Source of the DNA: an uncultured Hungatella sp.
Lineage (GTDB): Bacteria > Bacillota > Clostridia > Lachnospirales > Lachnospiraceae
Length of the DNA stretch: 58,190 nucleotides
Assembly (NCBI GenBank): GCA_910579515.1
Contig: CAJTUV010000023.1
Coordinates: 1 to 58,190 of the forward strand
Direction of reading: 5' to 3'
This document shows positions 33,617 to 42,130 of this stretch, in pieces; position 1 is the first letter of the stretch; every line of letters begins with the position of its first letter. The position numbers and the translations under genes were made by a program. Below the pieces are notes generated by a model. That model made no database searches. It was not told where the DNA came from and worked only from the letters and a program-made list of their open reading frames with translations.

Positions 33617-35779
33617 ATGCCAAAAACCACCGGAAGGGTAACCCTCCCAAGCGAAGGAAATTTTCTGAATGAAACGAAAGAAATGATGGCACGCTGGGGG
33701 GCCGACGCTTTAAGAGACAGTGACGGAACCAAGCTTCCAGAAGACATAAAGGCGCTGGATGCAAAGATTTATACCACTTATTTTGTGGCAAGAGGCCACA
33801 ATGAATTTGCCAGAAAACATATGGAAGAATGTCAGCAGATGTACCTCATGAGCCGAAGGGTCACGGCTGTGGAAGAAACGGTAGACATTCCCTTTATGGA
33901 AGGATACTTTGAGCAGCAGGTAATGCCAGACTATGTTCATGACTGCAAAAAGTGGTGGGAAGTGATAGACCGTACGTCAGGAGAAATCGTAGCGGTCAAA
34001 GATTGGGACATTGATGAAACCTCTCACACGGTCACCATAAAAAACGCCTCTCCCTTCCACGAGTATACGGTTTCCTTCCTGGTATTCGCACTTTGGGACC
34101 CTACCCAGATGTACAACCACATTACCAACAACTGGGGAGAGAAACCTCATGAGATTCCCTTTGACGTGCGCCAGCCAGCCTCAGGCCAGTTTGCCAAAGA
34201 CTACCTGATTCAATGGCTGAAGGAAAATCCCAGGACCGACGTAGTCCGGTTTACCACCTTCTTTTACCATTTCACCTTGGTGTTTAACCAGAATGCAAAA
34301 GAAAAATTTGTGGACTGGTTCGGTTATGGAGCCACCGTATCCGTAAAGGCTTTGGAGGAATTTGAGGAAGAATACGGCTATGCTTTACGCCCAGAGGATA
34401 TTGTGGACAACGGCTACTATCACTCTACTTTTCGCGTTCCCTCCAAACAGTATCTGGATTATATGGACTTTATCCAGCGCTTTGTGGCAAGAAAGGCAAA
34501 AGAGCTGGTGGATCTGGTCCATGAGGAAGGCCGGGAGGCCATGATGTTTTTGGGAGACAACTGGATTGGAACTGAGCCATACGGACCCTATTTCCCAGAA
34601 ATCGGGCTGGACGCCGTGGTGGGAAGCGTAGGCGGCGGAGCAACACTCCGTCTCATCTCCGATATTCCCGGGGTAAAGTACACGGAAGGAAGATTTCTTC
34701 CCTACTTTTTTCCAGACACCTTCTACGAGGGGAATGATCCCTGCATAGAGGCCAGAGAAAACTGGCTGGGAGCCAGAAGGGCCCTGATGCGCAAGCCGGT
34801 TGACCGGATCGGCTATGGCGGCTATTTAAGCCTGGCTTACAAATTTCCTGAATTTGTGGATTACATCGAGAAGGTGGCAGACGAATTTCGGGAGATCTAT
34901 GACAGCATTGCTGGAAGCCGCCCCTACTGCGGTCTGAAGGTGGCGATTTTAAACTGCTGGGGAAAGCTTCGCTCCTGGCAGGCTTTTATGGTAGCTCATG
35001 CGCTCTGGTACAAACAGACTTACTCCTATTTTGGAATATTGGAGTCTTTAAGCGGAGCCAGTGTGGACGTGATATTTTTAAGCTTTGAAGATATCCGAAA
35101 AGGCGGGATTCCAGAGGATATTGACGTGATCGTCAACGCAGGCGCGGCAGGCAGCGCATTTTCCGGCGGTGAAGAATGGCTGGACAGCAATCTTGTAAGC
35201 GCAATCCGCCAGTTTGTATACCGCGGCGGCGGCTTTGTGGGAATCGGAGAACCGTCGGCGGTTCATTCTGGCGGCCGTTTCTTCCAGCTTTCTGACATAT
35301 TAGGTATTGACAAAGAGCTGGGATTTTCTCTCTCCACAGATAAATATTTTACAAAGGAAATGGACCATCATTTTCTGAAGGAGGACCGTCATAGATCCTT
35401 TGATTTCGGGGAAAGCATGGGAAATATCTACGCACTGTCACAGGACACCGAAATTATCGAATTTTCAAATGGAGAAATTCATATCAGCGCCCATCCTTAT
35501 GGGAAAGGCAGAGGCGTGTACCTGGCCGGCCTCCCGTATAGTTATGAGAATACCCGGCTTCTCCTTCGCAGCCTGTACTACAGCGCAGGTAAAGAAACAC
35601 AGATGAAGCGCTGGTTTGCAGACAATCCTCTGTGCGAAGTCCACGCCTATCCTGAGACAAAAAAATATGCGATTGTCAATAATTCCAGCGAGGCTCAGAA
35701 TACGGTTGTCTATGACGGGGAAGGAAATTCTAGTCATATTTGCCTGGAAGGAAGCCAGATTCTCTGGAGGCAGATGTAG
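33617..35779 (+). CDS. lnpA: GH112 1,3-beta-galactosyl-N-acetylhexosamine phosphorylase
   Basis: A 720-aa glycoside phosphorylase of family GH112. The N-terminal GRVTLPSEGNF, the substrate segment DPTQMYNHITNNWG and the general acid D314 in MFLGDNWIGTEPYGP are conserved, and the C-terminus has beta domains. It splits galacto-N-biose or lacto-N-biose I with phosphate into galactose-1-phosphate and GalNAc or GlcNAc. Some GH112 enzymes act on Gal-rhamnose instead, but the NahK-type kinase in the same locus supports a HexNAc disaccharide. Such substrates derive from mucin O-glycans and milk oligosaccharides. It is followed by the ABC importer. Confidence 0.9.
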   Translation: MPKTTGRVTLPSEGNFLNETKEMMARWGADALRDSDGTKLPEDIKALDAKIYTTYFVARGHNEFARKHMEECQQMYLMSRRVTAVEETVDIPFMEGYFEQQVMPDYVHDCKKWWEVIDRTSGEIVAVKDWDIDETSHTVTIKNASPFHEYTVSFLVFALWDPTQMYNHITNNWGEKPHEIPFDVRQPASGQFAKDYLIQWLKENPRTDVVRFTTFFYHFTLVFNQNAKEKFVDWFGYGATVSVKALEEFEEEYGYALRPEDIVDNGYYHSTFRVPSKQYLDYMDFIQRFVARKAKELVDLVHEEGREAMMFLGDNWIGTEPYGPYFPEIGLDAVVGSVGGGATLRLISDIPGVKYTEGRFLPYFFPDTFYEGNDPCIEARENWLGARRALMRKPVDRIGYGGYLSLAYKFPEFVDYIEKVADEFREIYDSIAGSRPYCGLKVAILNCWGKLRSWQAFMVAHALWYKQTYSYFGILESLSGASVDVIFLSFEDIRKGGIPEDIDVIVNAGAAGSAFSGGEEWLDSNLVSAIRQFVYRGGGFVGIGEPSAVHSGGRFFQLSDILGIDKELGFSLSTDKYFTKEMDHHFLKEDRHRSFDFGESMGNIYALSQDTEIIEFSNGEIHISAHPYGKGRGVYLAGLPYSYENTRLLLRSLYYSAGKETQMKRWFADNPLCEVHAYPETKKYAIVNNSSEAQNTVVYDGEGNSSHICLEGSQILWRQM

Positions 35780-35857
35780 AAAAAGGCTTGTCAAAATCGG
35801 CAACAACTTCATATTTTAAATCGTTATATCTATGCAAATTCACCAGAAATATCCTAA

Positions 35858-35913
35858 TGTACAAATATACGGGTTGATTGTGCAAATATTTTTCTGTGCA
35901 TTTTTACTATACT
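35858..35913 (+). promoter_or_regulatory. AraC-type operator and promoter of the ABC importer
   Basis: TGTACAAATA (35858-35867) and TGTGCAAATA (35879-35888) are direct repeats 21 bp apart, the same spacing as at 30458. TATACT (35908-35913) lies 19 bp after the second repeat. With no good -35 hexamer, transcription probably depends on the activator. Confidence 0.7.
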
Positions 35914-35963
35914 AGGTCTATGAGAAACACAGTTAAGCAGCAAAATATAAGGAGGATATTTTT

Positions 35964-37295
35964 ATGAAGAAAAAAGTTATGTCACTGATTCTGACCTCTG
36001 CTCTGGCAGTTTCACTGACCGCATGCGGCGGCGGTGGACAGGAGTCTACAAGCACAACGGCGGCTCCGGCAGAAACCACGAAAGCGGCAGCAGAGAACAA
36101 CTCCGATGAAGCCAAAGAGCCGGCAGGCGGCGAGGGCGGCAGCCTGGTATACTGGTCCATGTGGGAGGCTACAGAGCCACAGGGACAGGCGATTCAGGCA
36201 GCGGTTGATCAGTTTACAAAAGACACAGGGATCACAGTAGATCTTCAGTTTAAGGGCCGTACCGGTATCCGCGAGGGCCTTCAGCCAGCTCTTGATGCTG
36301 GGACCAACATTGACATGTTTGATGAGGACATTGACCGTGTAAACACTACCTGGGGTCAGTATCTGATGGATCTGGAAGACTTGGCTAAATCTGCCAACTA
36401 TGAGGCTACTGCTAACGCAGGCTTGATTGCTGCCTGTCGTGACGTAGGCGGCGGAACCTTAAAGTCCATCCCTTATCAGCCAAACGTATTCGCATTCTTC
36501 TACAATCAGGCCATTTTTGATGAAGTAGGCCTCACCAGCGTACCAACAACCTGGGCGGAGCTGGATGCAGCCTGTGCAAAGATTAAAGAGGCTGGCTACA
36601 CTCCTATCACCTGCGACGATGCTTACATCACCTGTATGTTCGGTTATCATATGTCCAGACTGGTCGGCGAGCCTAAGACCGAGGAAATCGTAAAAGGCGG
36701 CCAGTGGGATGATCCTTCTGTACTGGCTACCGCAGAAGCTTACGCAGATTTTGCAAGCAAGGGCTATTTCTCTGAGACGATTGCTTCCAACGTATGGCCG
36801 GCCGGACAGAATCAGGAACTGGCTATGGGAACAGCTGCTATGTACTTAAACGGATCCTGGCTTCCAAACGAAGTAAAGGATATGGCGGGCGACGACTTTG
36901 TATGGGGCTGCTTTAGCTATCCTGCATTAGACGGCGGAACAGACGGAGTGGATGCTGCAAACTACGGCGCTCAGGTATTGGCAATTAACAAGGATTCTCA
37001 GAATGCAGAAAACGCATTTAAGTTAATCTGCTACATTACTCAGGGTGAATTTGACAAGATGCTTTCTGAGATGTCTATCGGTATTCCTGCTGATTCCAAC
37101 AACACTGAGTGGCCAGAACTGATTGCCTGCGTAAAACCGGTTATGGACAGCATGGCTATTCGTTATCCATGGGCAGCAGGCGCTGAGGCAAATGCAGATA
37201 TGACTCCTATTATCAAAGAGAACTTTTTAAAGCTCTGCGGAGGCAGCATCGATGCACAAGGCTTTGTGGATGCCTTAAAAAAGGCTGGTAATTAG
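35964..37295 (+). CDS. ABC transporter sugar-binding lipoprotein
   Basis: A 443-aa extracellular solute-binding protein of the type used by carbohydrate ABC importers. The lipobox SLTAC puts the lipidated cysteine at residue 21, followed by a Thr/Ala/Glu-rich linker. The mature part begins LVYWSMWEATEPQGQAI and contains QLAMGTAAMYLNGSW-like and GVDAANYGAQVLAINKDS segments of this family. It presents the disaccharide to the permeases encoded next. AAGGAGG precedes the ATG. A terminator hairpin separates it from the permease genes. Confidence 0.9.
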   Translation: MKKKVMSLILTSALAVSLTACGGGGQESTSTTAAPAETTKAAAENNSDEAKEPAGGEGGSLVYWSMWEATEPQGQAIQAAVDQFTKDTGITVDLQFKGRTGIREGLQPALDAGTNIDMFDEDIDRVNTTWGQYLMDLEDLAKSANYEATANAGLIAACRDVGGGTLKSIPYQPNVFAFFYNQAIFDEVGLTSVPTTWAELDAACAKIKEAGYTPITCDDAYITCMFGYHMSRLVGEPKTEEIVKGGQWDDPSVLATAEAYADFASKGYFSETIASNVWPAGQNQELAMGTAAMYLNGSWLPNEVKDMAGDDFVWGCFSYPALDGGTDGVDAANYGAQVLAINKDSQNAENAFKLICYITQGEFDKMLSEMSIGIPADSNNTEWPELIACVKPVMDSMAIRYPWAAGAEANADMTPIIKENFLKLCGGSIDAQGFVDALKKAGN

Positions 37296-37304
37296 TCAAT
37301 AACA

Positions 37305-37338
37305 AAAAGGCGGCAGGGAAAAGCTGCCGCCTTTTATT
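37305..37338 (+). terminator. Terminator between binding protein and permease genes
   Basis: A perfect 12-bp stem AAAAGGCGGCAG/CTGCCGCCTTTT with a 7-base loop and a short T-rich tail. It probably ends most transcripts, giving more binding protein than permease. Confidence 0.8.
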
Positions 37339-37369
37339 TTCTCTAATTTAGTGAAAGGGGGAAAACGGG

Positions 37370-38275
37370 ATGAAACGCAACAAAGGCATGATTGTACTGT
37401 TTTTGGCTCCAGCAGTACTGATGTTTTCCATTATTTTCTTGTATCCCATCGTCCGTACCATTATCATGAGCTTTTTTAAGATTGATGGAATCACAGACCC
37501 AGTGTCCAAATGGCAGTTTACCGGCCTGTCAAATTTTATCAAACTGGCCAATACTAGTCTGTTCCGCATCTCCATGTGGAATCTGTTTCGAATCTGGTTT
37601 ATTGGCGGCCTTATTGTCATGTCCCTGGCACTGCTGTTTGCCGTCATCATTACCAGCGGAATCCGTTTTAAAAGTTTTTTCCGTGCAGTTATCTATCTTC
37701 CCAACATTGTCAGTGCTGTCGCTCTGGCTACTATGTGGCTGCAATATGTTTACAGTCCAAAATTCGGACTTTTAAAAACCGTATTTACCAATCTGGGTCT
37801 TACCTCTTTAGCCAAGATTCAATGGCTGGACAATGACCACAAATTCGCTGCTCTTTTACTGGCCTACTGTTTTGGTATGGTGGGCTATCATATGCTCATT
37901 TTTGCCAGCGGCATTGAGCGCATCGGCTCCGAATATTTTGAAGCCGCCACCTTGGATGGCGCCAACAAATTCAACCAATTTCGTTATATTACTCTTCCAT
38001 TGCTAAAGGGTGTTTTCAGGACGAACATTACCATGTGGAGCGTTACCAGCGTAGGCTTCTTTGTATGGTCTCAGCTGTTTTCCACGGTTACAGCGGATAC
38101 TCAGACCATCACTCCTATGGTTTATATGTATATGCAGATTTTCGGTGCAGGAAACAGCATCACAGAAAGAAACTCCGGCCTTGGCGCCGCCATTGGCGTG
38201 CTCCTTAGCATCTGTGTGGTGACAATTTTCTGGGTGTGTAACCATCTGTTAAAAGATGATGATTTGGAATTCTAA
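37370..38275 (+). CDS. ABC sugar transporter permease 1
   Basis: A 301-aa permease with six helices (MalF/UgpA type). The cytoplasmic EAA loop is YFEAATLDGANKFNQFRYITLPLLKG. With the next gene it makes the membrane channel for the solute-binding protein. No ATPase gene is in the locus; a shared MsmK-type ATPase elsewhere is likely. It begins 31 bp after the terminator. Confidence 0.92.
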   Translation: MKRNKGMIVLFLAPAVLMFSIIFLYPIVRTIIMSFFKIDGITDPVSKWQFTGLSNFIKLANTSLFRISMWNLFRIWFIGGLIVMSLALLFAVIITSGIRFKSFFRAVIYLPNIVSAVALATMWLQYVYSPKFGLLKTVFTNLGLTSLAKIQWLDNDHKFAALLLAYCFGMVGYHMLIFASGIERIGSEYFEAATLDGANKFNQFRYITLPLLKGVFRTNITMWSVTSVGFFVWSQLFSTVTADTQTITPMVYMYMQIFGAGNSITERNSGLGAAIGVLLSICVVTIFWVCNHLLKDDDLEF

Positions 38276-38290
38276 AAGGAGGAGAAGATT

Positions 38291-39166
38291 ATGGCGAAAA
38301 ATAAAAAATACCGCGAATCAATTAATTGGAAAAAAGAACTGCGTCTCGCCCCAGGATATCTGATTCTGCTTCTGTGGATTTCCTTCACCTTTATCCTTTT
38401 AGGCTGGGTGCTCCTTGCCAGCTTTTCCACTACCAAGGAGATTTTTTCCAACAAACTTTTAGCGTCAGGGCTTCATTTTGAAAACTATGTAAAAGCGTGG
38501 GTCAACTCGGACGTTGCAGGCATCTTCAGGAACTCCCTGATCTATTCTGTGATTTCCTGTGTTCTACTCATTGTCATCTGCGCTCCTGCAGCTTACGTTC
38601 TCTCCCGCTTTATTTTCCCGGGAAATAAGCTGATTCAGACTGGATTTGTGTCTGCTATGGGTGTTCCAGTGGTTATGATCGTGCTTCCGCTCTTTGGCAT
38701 CGTGGCAAACATGGGGATTTTAAACCACGTGATGAGCAACGCTCTCCTTCTGATCTTTTTGTATATTGGCATCAATGTGCCCTATACCACCATCTTCCTC
38801 ATGACTTTCTTTGGTAACCTGTCAAGAGCGTTTGAGGAGGCTGCTGCTATCGACGGATGCCCCCCTACAAAAACCTTCTGGCTTATCATGCTTCCAATGG
38901 CCCAGCCAGGAATTATCACTGTAACGATTTTTAACTTCATCAATATCTGGAATGAATATTTCATTTCCCTGATCTTCGCCAACTCTGACAAACTGCGCCC
39001 CATCGCAGTAGGATTGTATTCCATGATTAATTCTATGAAATACACCGGCGACTGGGCAGGCATGTTTGCTGCTGTAGTAATTGTATTTTTACCTACTTTT
39101 ATTCTGTATATCTTCTTGTCGGAAAAGATTATCGCTGGTGTTACTGGCGGTGGAGTGAAGGGGTAA
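38291..39166 (+). CDS. ABC sugar transporter permease 2
   Basis: A 291-aa permease of the MalG type with six helices and the EAA loop AFEEAAAIDGCPPTKTFWLIMLPMAQPG. It begins 15 bp after the first permease, with AAGGAGGAG as ribosome binding site, and ends the importer operon. Confidence 0.92.
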   Translation: MAKNKKYRESINWKKELRLAPGYLILLLWISFTFILLGWVLLASFSTTKEIFSNKLLASGLHFENYVKAWVNSDVAGIFRNSLIYSVISCVLLIVICAPAAYVLSRFIFPGNKLIQTGFVSAMGVPVVMIVLPLFGIVANMGILNHVMSNALLLIFLYIGINVPYTTIFLMTFFGNLSRAFEEAAAIDGCPPTKTFWLIMLPMAQPGIITVTIFNFINIWNEYFISLIFANSDKLRPIAVGLYSMINSMKYTGDWAGMFAAVVIVFLPTFILYIFLSEKIIAGVTGGGVKG

Positions 39167-39178
39167 GAAAAGTTTTTT

Positions 39179-39210
39179 AAATCGCCACTTTTAAGGGTGG
39201 CGATTTTTTT
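39179..39210 (+). terminator. Terminator of the importer operon
   Basis: Stem AAATCGCCAC (39179-39188) / GTGGCGATTT (39197-39206), followed by a T-run to 39210. Confidence 0.9.
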
Positions 39211-39234
39211 GCGTCAAAGGGGAAGGTCTGTCGA

Positions 39235-39479
39235 GATTTCCTGCGCGCCCTCAAAAATTCTTTACACAAAGATATTTTATCGGGTTTCCTCCCCCTGTTT
39301 CCTGTAAAAATCACATAAAGTTCAGGCTTGGCCTAGTCTTAGCTGGTACGGTGAAAATATTCTTGATAGCTTTGCGCAATTTTCCAGACAACCAGTTAAC
39401 AATGGGTGTGTCGGATATTCTTATCATAGCTGAATGGGCATATGTATCCATATATTCAGCAATATCATTCTCATGAACC
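39235..39479 (-). pseudogene. Remnant resembling an Rpn-family nuclease/transposase-like protein
   Basis: On the minus strand the short reading PELYVIFTGNRGRKPDKISLCKEF (about 39260-39330) resembles Rpn (recombination-promoting nuclease) proteins. Upstream of it stops and frame changes interrupt the reading; a different frame (39318-39479) reads HENDIAEYMDTYAHSAM and SGKLRKAIKNIF. The segment is too short and broken to be functional. The family call is tentative. Confidence 0.35.
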
Positions 39480-39480
39480 C

Positions 39481-39661
39481 ATGGAGCGTTTTGTCAAGTG
39501 CTTTTTTAAGTTATTGACACAAGCCCTTATTAGTGCGGCGGGAAACGGGACTGGAAAAGGGGGCGCAAAACGCGCCTGTGGACGTTTAGAAGCCGTTTTT
39601 ACGGGTAGGTAGTAAGTAAAACCTTACCCTGTGGGTTTTCGTATCTGAAATGCCTTAAAAA
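39481..39661. other. No gene recognised
   Basis: This stretch has no open reading frame of note and no hairpin that I could place. Its base composition changes near 39540, which suggests a junction inside decayed mobile DNA. Confidence 0.4.
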
Positions 39662-40080
39662 TCAAGCCTTTTCAAGTCCTATTGCGTAACATTCCTTTCT
39701 GTTCTTTGGGAGAGGCCGGGGGCGCGGGGGCAGAGCCACCGCAAAATCTACCGATAGTCGGAACGGACGCAGAGCAGGATAACCTTCCTCACTACAGCAG
39801 AGAACTTGAAGATCGGGGAGATGGCATCCCAGTTCTGTTTCCAGCTCCTCATAGAGTTCGGATACTTCCCTCTCCTTGCGTATGACGCCCTCATCCCAGC
39901 CGGAATAGTGGATCGCATCGATGTACAGCACAGGATATACCTCTGAAAGCGGATGGTTCTGCCAGTCCTCGCTCTGAGGCAGGATCTTGTCCATAACATC
40001 TGAAATAAAGCTTTTTCTCAATCATAAATAAAATATCTCTGATACATTCATTGTTGATTTTCACAATCTTCCCACCTTTC
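39662..40080 (-). pseudogene. Chimera of a DUF2513-like start and an IS256 transposase fragment
   Basis: On the minus strand a short N-terminal reading VKINNECIRDILFMIE (ending near 40020) resembles the beginning of DUF2513 proteins. It then changes frame into KSFISDVMDKILPQSEDWQNHPLSEVYPVLYIDAIHY (about 39900-40015), the conserved IS256-transposase segment around the catalytic aspartate. After that the IS256 likeness stops and an unrelated 70-residue tail runs to 39662. It is a composite scar of deletion and insertion, not a working gene. Confidence 0.5.
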
Positions 40081-40167
40081 CCAATATCTACAACATACCA
40101 TATTCTGACAGGAAATGCTATGGGAAATAAAAAGAGCAGTATTTCTACCGCCCTCTCTACATGACAA

Positions 40168-40308
40168 TTATTTTTTCTTCCCAGTTCCACTTTTCTTCGG
40201 TGCATTCCTCTGACTGTTCTGATTCCCACTGTCCTTTTGGGGAGGAACCTTATAAGGCAACATATCCCTATCATCAAGAGCGGTGCCCCATACTAATTCT
40301 TTTTTCAC
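40168..40308 (-). CDS. Small 46-aa basic protein of unknown function
   Basis: GTG 40308 is preceded by AAGGAAG. The product begins MKKELVWGTALDDRDMLPYK and ends in a Lys/Gln/Asn-rich tail. I do not recognise a family. It follows the broken hicA gene where a hicB antitoxin would be expected, but does not look like HicB. It may be the remnant of a larger mobile-element protein. Confidence 0.35.
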   Translation of the reverse strand: MKKELVWGTALDDRDMLPYKVPPQKDSGNQNSQRNAPKKSGTGKKK

Positions 40309-40368
40309 AAGACTACTTCCTTTCTATCCCCTATATTTACACAAAACACCTCCTAAATTCTTGCGGGC

Positions 40369-40534
40369 TTACTTCAGCCCACGCCTTTTGATAATTAACT
40401 TTGCAAGGTTTTCTTTTATCTCTTTATGCCTTGGAACGCTCTGTGCATTTTGTATAAACATCATAGTTTGTGCCGTGCCGCTTGAACCTCCAACCGTTGC
40501 TTTCTAATATCTTGATTAGTTCTTTTGTTTTCAT
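40369..40534 (-). pseudogene. hicA: Frameshifted hicA-type mRNA interferase toxin
   Basis: From ATG 40534 the minus strand reads MKTKELIKILESNGWRFKRH then GTNYDVYTK, the N-terminal HicA fold with the catalytic histidine in the KRHGTNYD motif. The frame then breaks; a different frame gives VPRHKEIKENLAKLIIKRRGLK and a stop at 40369, the HicA C-terminus. The span is 166 bases, not divisible by three, consistent with a small indel. A HicB antitoxin is not visible. Confidence 0.75.
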
Positions 40535-40582
40535 TCCGTTCCCTCCTTGCAATTCTAATTATGCTCCTATTATACGTATTTA

Positions 40583-40981
40583 TCAATGCTTTTTACAGAA
40601 AAAAGAGCGCGTCGTTAAAAAATCGAAACTATATGGATCTTTTAGTGTCTGTATTGCTAAATCTGAAGCATTGGCAGGAAGCTTATCCTTAAAATTCGTA
40701 ATGGCTTTTCTCTTACGCTCATATAATCCGCTTTCAATCTGATGTTTCAATACATCTCGGCTCCAATTATTTTCCAAAGTATATTGTGCATAAAAAACAG
40801 CTTCACGCATATCTTTACATTTAAAAATAATATGCTGATTGTGTCCCCACGGAATTGTTGTTATCAGCCGTGCCCCTGTGCTAATCTAATACAAAGATGT
40901 GTCCGATGCCTCTTTTTGTCTTGTAATAGCAAGATAATAAAAGTAGATTAAAACCTTTTTATCATTTTCTTGAGTATCCAT
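40583..40981 (-). pseudogene. Remnant of a DUF1016/YhcG-type PD-(D/E)XK nuclease
   Basis: The minus strand encodes RLITTIPWGHNQHIIFKCKD, then AQYTLENNWSRDVLKHQIES and LYERKRKAITNFKDKLP, closely like the central part of YhcG/DUF1016 proteins. It is cut by an in-frame TAG (40886-40888) after a 31-residue start (ATG 40981 with GAGGAG) and ends early at 40583, so the nuclease domain is lost. Confidence 0.65.
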
Positions 40982-40998
40982 ATTTTTCTCCTCAATGC

Positions 40999-41127
40999 TT
41001 ACAATATCTCTTTTAACAGTTTCCAATTATCGTCTTTTATATCATTTGAGTATTTATTGGCAGCAGCTTCCAGCTTGGCCCCATCAATGAATACAGTTTC
41101 TTTTGATAATTCCCCTTCATTTCCCAG
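40999..41127 (-). pseudogene. IS1182-like transposase scrap
   Basis: The reading NEGELSKETVFIDGAKLEAAANKYS matches the DDE region of IS1182-type transposases up to KYS and then diverges. Only about 25 residues are recognisable. Confidence 0.45.
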
Positions 41128-41419
41128 ACGGCGGGTCTTGGCAGGCTGCAGAAAGGAACCCTGCGCGGAACCGGGCTTGAATCATCAGTGATCAGACCTT
41201 CCAAATTTAATAGCAAAACCAGTTGATATGGTTCACCAAATTCGGTATAATTTTTTAGTACATTAATTTACTTGGCATATCTTATTATACCATGGATTGC
41301 GGACTCTTCGGAGTCCCTTTTCTGTTTTTGTACAAAAATGGAGCCGTCGCTCCATAGATGATTATTTATCTATTTTGCAACGGCCCCAACCATAATCTCT
41401 AAGAAACCTAATTACACAA
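41128..41419. other. Non-coding junction with two hairpins
   Basis: No gene is seen. A UUCG hairpin GGACTC/GAGTCC (41301-41316) with a T-rich tail reads on the plus strand. ATGGAGC/GCTCCAT (41338-41355) with a TTTTTGTA tail reads on the minus strand and probably ends the lipoprotein transcript. Confidence 0.5.
41331..41355 (-). terminator. Minus-strand terminator
   Basis: Seven-bp stem with a four-base loop followed on the minus strand by TTTTT; it lies 65 bp after the lipoprotein stop codon. Confidence 0.6.
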
Positions 41420-42088
41420 TTATTCCGCTTCCTCCAAATTGGATATAATTGCTAACGCAATCTTTCCAGCCATATCCCTATCATCTATATTCTGTGGTGA
41501 CTTTCCATAAATAGCAAAGCAATATCCATTATATGCCCAGTCTATCATAAACAGATCTCCAGTTTCATTTACTCTCATATAAGGAAAAATATATTTCCCA
41601 TTTGCAGTTGGTGCCGTCCATTCAATTTTGGTGGAATCCACAAAAACTTCATTCGGCAGAACAAATTCTTCTCCTTTACTAGCAGCAAACGTGCAGAGCC
41701 CGACATTCTCTAATTCAAATTCAATTTGTACTTCATCTTCCTCTGTTTTTTTAACTTCAACATTTGATGTAATGATAATATTATCCAGCACTTCTTTTGG
41801 ATTACCAAATTTAGCGGCGTTTACTATCTCTGCTTCACCCAAACCAATACGCTCTCCCCCATTATCTTTAGATTCCGTTCCATCATTGTGTCCCTCTGTC
41901 TCGAATTTTTCCATATCCTCATTCTGTCCTTCTATATCGTATTCTTTTGCAGTATCATCAACATTAGAGGCGATTATTTCTTCTTTCTGAAACGACTTGG
42001 ATGACATAGCGCCGCACCCCGCCAGTCCTAATAAAGTACCAACTGCAAGAACCATACAGCTTAATTTTCTAAGCTTTTCATTACGCAT
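41420..42088 (-). CDS. Lipoprotein of unknown function
   Basis: A 222-aa protein with a lipoprotein signal (LGLAGC, lipidated C near residue 25). A 60-residue acidic, low-complexity linker (DTAKEYDIEGQNEDMEKFETEG) follows, then a globular part from about residue 85 with NVEVKKTEEDEVQIEFELENVG and a C-terminal MAGKIALAIISNLEEAE. No family recognised. It is visibly AT-richer than the genes upstream and adjoins decayed mobile DNA, which suggests acquisition. GAAGGAAGG precedes the ATG. Confidence 0.7.
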   Translation of the reverse strand: MRNEKLRKLSCMVLAVGTLLGLAGCGAMSSKSFQKEEIIASNVDDTAKEYDIEGQNEDMEKFETEGHNDGTESKDNGGERIGLGEAEIVNAAKFGNPKEVLDNIIITSNVEVKKTEEDEVQIEFELENVGLCTFAASKGEEFVLPNEVFVDSTKIEWTAPTANGKYIFPYMRVNETGDLFMIDWAYNGYCFAIYGKSPQNIDDRDMAGKIALAIISNLEEAE

Positions 42089-42130
42089 AACGTTGTTCCT
42101 TCCTTCTGAAAAATCTGATTTGCACTCCCT

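Noticed and set aside
40168..40534. Intact HicAB toxin-antitoxin pair
   Set aside because: The toxin is frameshifted and the adjacent 46-aa product does not resemble HicB.
41128..41200. GC-rich patch near 41140-41180 as an rRNA or tRNA fragment
   Set aside because: No tRNA or rRNA pattern fits; more likely a mobile-element scrap.
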